From positions 1-64,000 of the forward strand of contig JALFSI010000038.1 of assembly GCA_022779365.1 (NCBI GenBank): a stretch of 64,000 nucleotides of DNA, read 5' to 3'. Position 1 is the first letter of the stretch. Each line of letters opens with the position of its first letter. Position numbers and translations under genes: made by a program. The stretch comes from CAG-170 sp022779365 (GTDB lineage: Bacteria > Bacillota > Clostridia > Oscillospirales > Oscillospiraceae). Shown piece after piece: positions 58,259 to 64,000 of this stretch. The notes beneath the pieces are model-generated. The model worked only from the letters and a program-made list of their open reading frames with translations, searched no databases and was not told the DNA's origin.

Positions 58259-59030
58259 TTGCACTTCCTCCCCCCAGTTGCGCCATAACCTGTAAAATGC
58301 GCGCATAAAATTCTTCCCGCGTTTCAGCAGGGATTTTCCGACGCAGTTCATGGAAAATTACACCGTCCTGAATGAACAAAATTCTGGAACAGAAACTTGC
58401 CGCATTCGGATCATGCGTCACCATCAAAATTGTACGACCATGCTTTTGGTTGATTTCCAGCAGCTTTTCCATGAGAAGCCGCGCAGCCTTCGTGTCTAAT
58501 GCCCCGGTCGGCTCGTCGGCCAAAATAATATCGGGGTTAGAAATCAGACTGCGGGCAGCGGCGACACGCTGCTTTTGACCACCGGACATTTGCGTCGGAA
58601 ATTTGGAAAGCACATCCGTAATTCCGAGAAATCCTGCAATGTCAGTCAATCTCTTTTCTGCCGTTGAAATATCCATGTTATGAATAGAGAGCGGCAGCAG
58701 GATATTTTCCCTGCCTGTCAGATTGTCAAGCAATGCAAAGTCCTGAAAGAGATAGCCTATTTTATTACCACGGTATTCAGCCAGCTTGCCCCCGTCAAAA
58801 GAGCTTATATTTGCGCCGGAAAGCAGGATTTGGCCAGCGGTTGGTTTAATAACCGTAGCAATGCAATTCAGCAATGTGGTTTTCCCGGAGCCGCTTGCTC
58901 CCATAATGCCCAAGTATTCACCATTCAGAACATTAAAGGTAATTCCATTGAGGGCTTTTGTAGGGACACCTTCTTTGGTATAGTCCTTGTGTAAATCACG
59001 AACTTCTAAAAGTTTTTCTTTGCAATTCAT
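58248..59030 (-). CDS. Bce-type ABC transporter ATPase
   Basis: ATPase of 260 residues, MacB/BceA subgroup: Walker A GASGSGKTT, signature MSGGQKQRVAAARSL, Walker B IILADEPTGALD, switch His in MVTHDPNAASF. First gene of the bceAB-RS-vanZ operon; SD GAGGTG lies 9 nt before the ATG. The substrate of this copy cannot be read from the sequence. Confidence 0.93.
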   Translation of the reverse strand: MNCKEKLLEVRDLHKDYTKEGVPTKALNGITFNVLNGEYLGIMGASGSGKTTLLNCIATVIKPTAGQILLSGANISSFDGGKLAEYRGNKIGYLFQDFALLDNLTGRENILLPLSIHNMDISTAEKRLTDIAGFLGITDVLSKFPTQMSGGQKQRVAAARSLISNPDIILADEPTGALDTKAARLLMEKLLEINQKHGRTILMVTHDPNAASFCSRILFIQDGVIFHELRRKIPAETREEFYARILQVMAQLGGGSANVL

Positions 59031-59071
59031 ATCAACTCAACACCTCGCTATTTCGTTTGATGCTTGTCTGC

Positions 59072-59125
59072 TCATTAAAATTTTACAGCGGAATAGGCAA
59101 GTACGCCACTTACAGTTGATGTAAG
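59072..59125 (-). promoter_or_regulatory. Promoter and dyad operator of the Bce-type operon
   Basis: On the minus strand, -35 TTGCCT (59095-59100), 17-bp spacer, -10 TAATGA (59072-59077). A dyad CTTACA-N5-TGTAAG at 59109-59125 lies 8 bp upstream of the -35, where BceR-type activators bind. Confidence 0.55.
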
Positions 59126-59147
59126 GTTTTTGTTAAATACCGAGGGC

Positions 59148-59190
59148 GCAGAAGCGATCCAGCGATTCGCTTCTGCATGAGAATCATGCA
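59148..59190 (-). terminator. Overlapping hairpins between the two ABC operons
   Basis: GCAGAAGCG/CGCTTCTGC (59148-59156, 59168-59176) and TGCATGA/TCATGCA (59174-59180, 59184-59190) share bases and so exclude each other. They follow the second ATPase gene (stop at 59197) on minus; no long T tract. Confidence 0.45.
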
Positions 59191-59196
59191 GTCCTC

Positions 59197-59832
59197 TCAC
59201 AGCGCAATATGCCGTGTGGCGCAATCGCTCACATAGGGATCATGTGTCACAACAACAATGGTTTTTCCTTGTCGGTTCAGCTCTTTGAGAATATCCATCA
59301 CATAGCTGCGGTTGCGCTCGTCCAGACTGCCCGTAGGCTCATCCGCAAGGATAATGTCGGGGGATTTTGCGATGATTTTTGCCAGCGCCACCCGCTGCTG
59401 CTCACCGCCGCTCAAGGTGTAGACCTTACGACGCTCATAGCCCGAAAGCCCCACCTGTGCCAGCGCATCCGCGATGCGTTCTTTCTCTGCCTTGCCCTTT
59501 GCTTTACCGAACCGGGTGGCGAGTTTCATGTTGGCTTCCACGGTGTCGGTGTCCACCAGTCCGTAATTCTGAAACAGATAGGACAGCTTGTGCCGCCGCA
59601 GATGAACCGCAGCACGGGAGGAAAAGGACGGGTTTCTTGCGCCGCAGAGGGTGACGCTGCCGCTGTCCGGCGTTTCCAGCAGTCCTATGATGTTCAGGAG
59701 AGTTGTTTTTCCGGCTCCGCTTTCGCCCTTGATGGCGACAAACTCTCCGGCTTCAATATGCAGCGAGTAATCCCGAAACAGGACTTTTTCCCCGAAGCGT
59801 TTATTGATATTGGATAAAGTAATGGCAGTCAT
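59197..59832 (-). CDS. ABC ATPase, bacteriocin-associated exporter
   Basis: ATPase of 211 residues: Walker A GESGAGKTT, signature LSGGEQQRVALAKI, Walker B IILADEPTGSLD, switch His in VVTHDPYVSD. It belongs to the lactococcin-972-type export/immunity subgroup by its pairing with a DUF1430-like membrane protein. ATGA overlap with that gene; AAAGGAGCGG sets the start at 59832. Confidence 0.9.
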   Translation of the reverse strand: MTAITLSNINKRFGEKVLFRDYSLHIEAGEFVAIKGESGAGKTTLLNIIGLLETPDSGSVTLCGARNPSFSSRAAVHLRRHKLSYLFQNYGLVDTDTVEANMKLATRFGKAKGKAEKERIADALAQVGLSGYERRKVYTLSGGEQQRVALAKIIAKSPDIILADEPTGSLDERNRSYVMDILKELNRQGKTIVVVTHDPYVSDCATRHIAL

Positions 59833-61865
59833 GCTTCCGCTCCTTTCACAATCTGATAGAGGTTCTTCCGGGCAATGCTGCCGCAAGCAAGCAGCGTGAT
59901 CAGCAGCTCCGCGAGAAGCGTACCCAGCAGGATATTGTAGTCAAGCTCGATGGCGAGCTTTAAGAGCAGCAGCCCTGCCGCTACCGCCCCATAGTACAGC
60001 ACCGTCAGCACGAGATGGGTGCGAATACAGCTTAATAGGGAATGCCCTTCAATCAGGCGACAGGCGATCCTGTCCCTGTAATTGTCGCAGTAGAGCCTTG
60101 CGCCGAATAAGATCAGGCAGAACAGCCCAATCAGCAGCACCAAAGCCTGTACGCCCCAAATCATCAGCATATAGGTCAGATGATGGAGCATTTTATCAAA
60201 GGTGGCGGCGACGGTCGGTGTGGAAACGGTCGCCGCGTCAATACCCGTTTCCCGCAGGATGGGCAGCAGCTCCGCATACGGATCATCGGTGGGAACATAG
60301 AGGAAATACGCTCCCTGTGAACACCATGCTTCGATGAAAAGCCCGTCCAGCAGGTCACCTTCCTTGACTACAAGGATGGGCGCGGGCAGAGCGCCGTTTC
60401 CCCCAAGCCCTGTGCTGGCGTTATAGGAGTATATGTCAGACGCTTTATCATCGTAGAGGACAATATTCACATCCCCGGAATTTCCCCAGCTCGCGCCGCG
60501 CTCCCGTACCTCATCCCGCCTGTATTCCTTGGACTTCGGAAGCAGAATATTCACATGGGTATCGGAAAGCAGAGCGTCACCGATCTGCTCCCCGTCCGGC
60601 GCATAGATGGGGTTGAACGCAAGGTAGTTTCGGTTGATGTGGGCATAATCCTGACCGTATGCCTCTCCTAGCATTTTCCCTTCAAACAGGTCGTAATTAA
60701 AATCGTTGGCCGCCATGAGTATTCCATTGTAGCGATCCACTGTGGCATAATAGAACGCCAGATAATCCGCGCCCTCCGGTGCTCTGCCGGAATTAACATT
60801 GTTCAGAGGGACAGTCACATAGCCCTTTGTCTTTTGCGAACAGAACTCCGCCGCATGGAAGGTGTTGTAGATCTGCGTGATGTTCCGCATGGCAATGGTG
60901 AGAGAGAATAGAATAAAGATTAGAAAAGCAGCTTTCGCAAGCGTGTTTGTAATGTAGATCCCGCGCTTTGGAACTTTGCCCTTCACATACTCCGCGCTGC
61001 GCTGCCCGGAGAGGAACAACAGGGAGAGCAGGATGCCCAGTATCAGAGGAACGAGCAGCCACAGACAATCCCCCAGCAGGAACAGCCCAAATTGCCAGGT
61101 CGCCACCGGATGAAGCCACACGGCGCAAATCATGGCGGCGGCAAAAATCAGCAGAAAGCAAAGACACAAAGCAGGGGCAAAGGCTTTGATCTCCCCCAGC
61201 AGGATATTCCCCGTGGTATAGCCCTCCATTTTTTTCAGCACATTTTTCTTGCCTGCGGACAGGGTGTAGAATACGATACTGACGCAGAGCATAAAGGCAG
61301 GAATGAACAGGAAATAAAGCGGCAGTTTGGTAGACAAAAGCCTTTCGTTGGTTGCTGTTACGGAATAGCCCAAGCCTTTCAGCGCATGAAGCACCGCGTC
61401 AAGCTGTCCTTCCGCTACATACCAGGTCGCGGCGGTCAAGTCATGCTGCTGCGCCTGCATGAGTGGATAGATGGCGGTATCTTGAAACAGCGAGGACAGA
61501 TGCAGCGCCATAGCTCCCGGCTGCTTTGCAGTGGAAAAGAACTCGTCCGATTCCAGCCTCACGCTCCCTTTCCCGGTAGAAACGGAAAGAAAGCTGTCGG
61601 TATGGCTGGTCTTATAGTAGCGGTACAGTGGCTTGTCCCCATCCAGCTCCGCGTAGCGGTACATAATGTCTGCGCCGATCTTTCCGAGTGCAGTATCTAT
61701 CTGTCCCAAAAATTCGCGGTTGCTCAATGTCTCCGGCTTTTCGAGGATTACCGCCCGCTTATCCAGTATCATGCTTTCCTCTGCGTCCTGTGCAAAATTG
61801 AACAGGGATAGTACCGAAAGCACGGTCATACAGACGGCAAAGCAAAAGATCACAAGTTTTCTCAT
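59829..61865 (-). CDS. Bacteriocin-associated integral membrane protein (DUF1430-like)
   Basis: Membrane protein of 678 residues. One N-terminal helix, an extracellular stretch, then helices around residues 185-330, a second extracellular domain (about 340-560) and three C-terminal helices. That topology and the block HHLTYMLMIWGVQALVLLIG, YCDNYRDRIACRLIEGHSLL fit the DUF1430 proteins found with lactococcin-972-type ABC ATPases. It probably forms the transport or immunity pore with the ATPase downstream. The inner ATG at 61865 has GTAGGTG upstream. Confidence 0.8.
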   Translation of the reverse strand: MRKLVIFCFAVCMTVLSVLSLFNFAQDAEESMILDKRAVILEKPETLSNREFLGQIDTALGKIGADIMYRYAELDGDKPLYRYYKTSHTDSFLSVSTGKGSVRLESDEFFSTAKQPGAMALHLSSLFQDTAIYPLMQAQQHDLTAATWYVAEGQLDAVLHALKGLGYSVTATNERLLSTKLPLYFLFIPAFMLCVSIVFYTLSAGKKNVLKKMEGYTTGNILLGEIKAFAPALCLCFLLIFAAAMICAVWLHPVATWQFGLFLLGDCLWLLVPLILGILLSLLFLSGQRSAEYVKGKVPKRGIYITNTLAKAAFLIFILFSLTIAMRNITQIYNTFHAAEFCSQKTKGYVTVPLNNVNSGRAPEGADYLAFYYATVDRYNGILMAANDFNYDLFEGKMLGEAYGQDYAHINRNYLAFNPIYAPDGEQIGDALLSDTHVNILLPKSKEYRRDEVRERGASWGNSGDVNIVLYDDKASDIYSYNASTGLGGNGALPAPILVVKEGDLLDGLFIEAWCSQGAYFLYVPTDDPYAELLPILRETGIDAATVSTPTVAATFDKMLHHLTYMLMIWGVQALVLLIGLFCLILFGARLYCDNYRDRIACRLIEGHSLLSCIRTHLVLTVLYYGAVAAGLLLLKLAIELDYNILLGTLLAELLITLLACGSIARKNLYQIVKGAEA

Positions 61866-61895
61866 GGTACACCTACTTTCCAAATGGTCAGACCG

Positions 61896-62846
61896 CTATT
61901 CGTTCTCACCCTCTCTTTTTATACCCCGCAGCTCTTTTACATTATAAAAAATACTCAATGCCAGCAGCATAGCGCAGTAGAACAGAACACCGACTGCAAG
62001 GATCAGTTGAAAGTCGCGCCATTCCGAACAGGATGCAGTGCGAAAGCCCATGACACACAGATGCCCCAGCCCGTATGCGATAGGGATCGGGAGCAGGCGC
62101 TCCACCCGGCGGCGGGATTTTTCTTTCCTACGCAGCTTGAACCATACCCCGGTAAGGATCAGGAACAGGGCGATGTTGAATAGCAGCCAATAGCCCAAAG
62201 AAAGCCCCGCCAAAGCGACCCAGCCGCCGCTGTCGGGCGCGGTGCCGTAGATGCACACCGAGCTATCGCTGGAGCTTTCGGCGTGTCCGTTGATAAACTG
62301 CGTGAAATAAACGAGAAGCGGCTTGCCGCTCTCCGGTGCTGCGGTCACAGCCTGTACGCCGGGTCTATGGAACGCTCTGTCCCATACGGAGGTCCACACC
62401 TCAAGATGGTAGACAGTGTTGCGATCATCGGGGTCGGCGATTTGTTGGAGCTTATAATTCGTGACCTCGTTACTGAAAGAGAGCGTCACCGCACCGTTTG
62501 CTTCCTCCGTCACAGTCACCAGCTCTGGCGAATAGGCGAAGTATTCCGGCGCAGTCAGAAAGGAGACGACCGACAGCATCAGCGCCAGCAGCACCGCCGC
62601 CGTGCATAGGATGGTCTGCACCTTTTTCATTAGCAGAGCCTTTTTCAAGCGTTTCAGCGGCGCGGCATCCATGTCGGGCTGCGGCTCTGTTTGCACTTCC
62701 ACAGGCTCCCGCAGTTTTTCAAGCTCCGCACGGCAGGCGGGGCAGCTTTCCAGATGCTCCTTTACAAACTCCGACGTATCCTCCGATACCATGTTTTCCA
62801 CATACAGCGGCAGAATATCGCGGATGATACTGCATTCATTTTTCAT
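61896..62846 (-). CDS. Zinc-finger anti-sigma factor
   Basis: Membrane anti-sigma factor of 316 residues. The N-terminal cytosolic zinc-finger has H-x3-C-x2-C (KEHLESCPACRAEL), then one helix (ILCTAAVLLALMLSVVSFL), an extracellular domain of about 110 residues and three C-terminal helices. It should hold the co-encoded ECF sigma factor at the membrane until a signal arrives. It overlaps the sigma gene by 11 bp; GGAGGTTG gives the start. Confidence 0.9.
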   Translation of the reverse strand: MKNECSIIRDILPLYVENMVSEDTSEFVKEHLESCPACRAELEKLREPVEVQTEPQPDMDAAPLKRLKKALLMKKVQTILCTAAVLLALMLSVVSFLTAPEYFAYSPELVTVTEEANGAVTLSFSNEVTNYKLQQIADPDDRNTVYHLEVWTSVWDRAFHRPGVQAVTAAPESGKPLLVYFTQFINGHAESSSDSSVCIYGTAPDSGGWVALAGLSLGYWLLFNIALFLILTGVWFKLRRKEKSRRRVERLLPIPIAYGLGHLCVMGFRTASCSEWRDFQLILAVGVLFYCAMLLALSIFYNVKELRGIKREGENE

Positions 62847-63339
62847 CTTTGTCAACCTCCATTCCCTTTTGGATCATTTTTCGTGCGCGGTGATAGGTGA
62901 CGCACGCCCAGTTTTCCGTCTTGTGAAACAGCTTCCCGATCTCCTTAAAGCTCAATTCGCCAAGGGTACGCCACATGAAAACCTCTTTGTACGGATCGGG
63001 AAGCTCATGCAGCAGATGTTTTACCTGTTGGGCATTCTCGCTGCGCAGCAGCATTTCATCCGGTGATTCCTCCGCTTCCGATATAAGCTGTTCCATATCC
63101 GCTGTATGCTCTGTCCTGCGGCTTTGTTTCAGATGGGTATAGTAACAATTCTTTGCGATCTGACACAGCCACACCCGGATGTCGCAATCCCCCCGAAAGC
63201 TGTCAATGCGGCGAAGCGCACGGAAGAAGGCTTCGCTGGTAATATCCTCTGCCAGCCGTTCGTCCCCGCCGGACAGCCGCCGCACATAGAGGAACACATC
63301 CCGAAAATAGTCTTTGTATATCTGTTCAAAGTCCGTCAC
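62836..63339 (-). CDS. ECF sigma factor
   Basis: Sigma factor of 167 residues with region 2 (FEQIYKDYFRDVFLYVRRLS, DITSEAFFRALRRIDSF) and region 4 (LPDPYKEVFMWRTLGELSFK, EIGKLFHKTENWACVTYHRA). GTG start 5 nt after AAGGAGGTGAG. Co-encoded with its anti-sigma factor and the bacteriocin-type ABC transporter, which it probably controls. Confidence 0.94.
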   Translation of the reverse strand: MTDFEQIYKDYFRDVFLYVRRLSGGDERLAEDITSEAFFRALRRIDSFRGDCDIRVWLCQIAKNCYYTHLKQSRRTEHTADMEQLISEAEESPDEMLLRSENAQQVKHLLHELPDPYKEVFMWRTLGELSFKEIGKLFHKTENWACVTYHRARKMIQKGMEVDKDEK

Positions 63340-63363
63340 CTGCTCACCTCCTTGTCCCGTTCA

Positions 63364-63407
63364 CTTATAAGACTACGCAAAAGCGAAAACCTTACAAGAA
63401 ATCTTAC
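63364..63407 (-). promoter_or_regulatory. Candidate ECF-type promoter with direct repeats
   Basis: On the minus strand TTGTAAGATTTC and TTGTAAGGTTTT stand as a 12-nt direct repeat, followed by CGTAGTC, which looks like an ECF -10. No sigma-A promoter is obvious in front of the ECF gene, so autoregulation is likely. Confidence 0.4.
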
Positions 63408-63583
63408 AAATTTTTTTGATTTTTTTGCCGCCCGTCGGCAGGCTTTTCCGCATCTATTGGAATGAGCCACATATAGCCGATTTTTGAAACGCCGGGTATG
63501 CGGTTTTCCTCGCATAGCTTCTGTACGCGCCGCTCTGATATGCTCCATTTCTTTGCCGCTTGCGGACAAGACATATATTCCAT
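63404..63583 (-). CDS. Excisionase-like helix-turn-helix protein, 59 residues
   Basis: Short DNA-binding protein: MEYMSCPQAAKKWSISERRV, then QKLCEENRIPGVSKIGYMW and LIPIDAEKP. The HTH plus wing pattern with IPGVxKxGxxWxIP is typical of MerR/excisionase-like proteins on Firmicute mobile elements. The ATG at 63583 follows AAAGGGTG. It lies in front of the ECF sigma operon, oriented the same way, and may direct excision or transcription of the element. Confidence 0.85.
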   Translation of the reverse strand: MEYMSCPQAAKKWSISERRVQKLCEENRIPGVSKIGYMWLIPIDAEKPADGRQKNQKNL

Positions 63584-63692
63584 GTTTCATACACCCTTTC
63601 ACATAATTCTACAAGTATAATTATATACGGACAGCCGAACAAAAATCAAGGGACTATCTGTGAATTATATGCTTTATTTCGGTCAAGTATAT

Positions 63693-63710
63693 GATATGTG
63701 TACTCATATC
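63693..63710. promoter_or_regulatory. Dyad operator before the XRE gene
   Basis: GATATG-T-GTAC-T-CATATC is a nearly perfect 18-bp palindrome (one T/T mismatch pair), 44 bp before the XRE start. A likely binding site for the XRE regulator between the divergent excisionase-like and XRE genes. I see no gene in 63584-63753. Confidence 0.55.
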
Positions 63711-63753
63711 AAAATCGAAAGGTGAACAGTAAAATGTAGTAGGGTGAAATGAG

Positions 63754-64000
63754 ATGAAAAGAGAAGTCGCAAGATTTGATTTTAAGGCTTTCGGTCAAGC
63801 CATAAAAGCAGCAAGAAAGGCAAAGGGCATATCACGCAATCAGTTAGCGGATAAGATGAACATCGCTCCCCGCTATATCGCGTCCATTGAGAATAGCGGA
63901 CAGCACCCAAGCCTGCAAATCTTTTATGAGCTTGTTACGCTTTTAGATGTTTCAGTAGACCAATTCTTTTTCCCAAACAAGGAAACAGATAAGTCCACAC
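63754..64000 (+). CDS. XRE-family transcriptional regulator (3' truncated by window)
   Basis: The first 82 codons are present. The HTH is clear: FGQAIKAARKAKGISRNQLA, then DKMNIAPRYIASIENSGQHP and SLQIFYELVTLLDVSVDQFF. AGGGTGA precedes the ATG. It matches the Tn916 orf9-type or phage-type repressors that set element transcription, here divergent from the excisionase-like gene. The end of the gene is outside the window. Confidence 0.9.
   Translation, partial: MKREVARFDFKAFGQAIKAARKAKGISRNQLADKMNIAPRYIASIENSGQHPSLQIFYELVTLLDVSVDQFFFPNKETDKST

Larger units (their letters stand above)
49832..64000. mobile_element. Integrated element (ICE/IME type), left end inside cotJC
   Basis: From about 49832 base composition becomes visibly AT-richer and gene content changes. 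There is a large serine recombinase at the end, then Tn916 orf7/orf8-like regulators, cargo, an excisionase-like protein and an XRE regulator. The order recombinase, small HTH, sigma-like, cargo, XRE mirrors the regulation end of Tn916/Tn1549-type elements, but with a serine integrase as in Tn5397-like elements. The right end is not in the window. No relaxase or mating-pore gene is seen here, so conjugation ability is unproved. Confidence 0.82.

Noticed and set aside
63336..63602. An 88-codon basic ORF on minus
   Set aside because: It is the wrong frame of the excisionase-like gene at 63404-63583, which has an SD and a clear HTH pattern.

Overview
The window looks like the chromosome of a GC-rich, spore-forming gut Clostridium relative of the Oscillospiraceae/Ruminococcaceae type (inference). 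The supporting signs are T-box leaders in front of alaS and pheST, IreB, spoVAD-spoVAE, a cotJC remnant, lipoprotein-based ABC transporters, strong Shine-Dalgarno sequences and sigma-A promoters. About 50 kb is GC-rich host sequence. From about 49.83 kb to the right edge lies a visibly AT-richer integrated element with its own recombinase.

Region 1 (1-12.4 kb): a TrpXYZ-type ABC importer (binding lipoprotein, permease, ATPase) lies downstream of a Phe/Tyr-rich 36-codon ORF that has its own promoter and a terminator, a layout that suggests attenuation. Next come a polymer-forming membrane protein coupled to a TVP38/DedA-like protein, tRNA-Ser(GGA), an FHA-SEDS (FtsW/RodA) protein coupled to a class B PBP, an AI-2E family membrane protein, and endonuclease IV divergent from a WYL regulator.

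Region 2 (12.4-26.2 kb): HIT protein and alaS behind a T-box; an unknown gene; mazF-alr-lipoprotein-nnrD; pheST behind a second T-box; ireB and a small conserved-looking gene; spoVAD-spoVAE plus a 48-residue Gln/Ser/Thr-rich protein; an unassigned structured RNA of about 90 nt with its own promoter; and tRNA-Leu(CAG).

Region 3 (26.2-49.6 kb): a block of eleven genes, all on the minus strand, divergent from an AraC regulator at its 5' end. In transcription order these are an M20 amidohydrolase, a GtaA-like DUF4965 protein, a LarA-family racemase, a 2,167-residue beta-helix surface protein, a GLUG plus NlpC/P60-like lipoprotein, a complete Opp/Dpp importer, a second GLUG plus NlpC/P60-like protein without a signal peptide, and a GH1 glycosidase. 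I read it as a capture, cut, import and process system for a peptide-containing substrate. The paired outside/inside paralogues around the transporter are the most unusual part.

Region 4 (49.6-64 kb): cotJC is truncated at its 5' side by an element carrying a large serine recombinase, Tn916 orf7/orf8-like sigma and helix-turn-helix genes, an excisionase-like protein and an XRE regulator at the right edge. Its cargo is two blocks of antimicrobial-peptide defence genes: a Bce-type ABC transporter with two-component system and VanZ, and an ECF sigma/anti-sigma pair with a bacteriocin-associated ABC transporter. The conjugation genes, if present, lie beyond the window.
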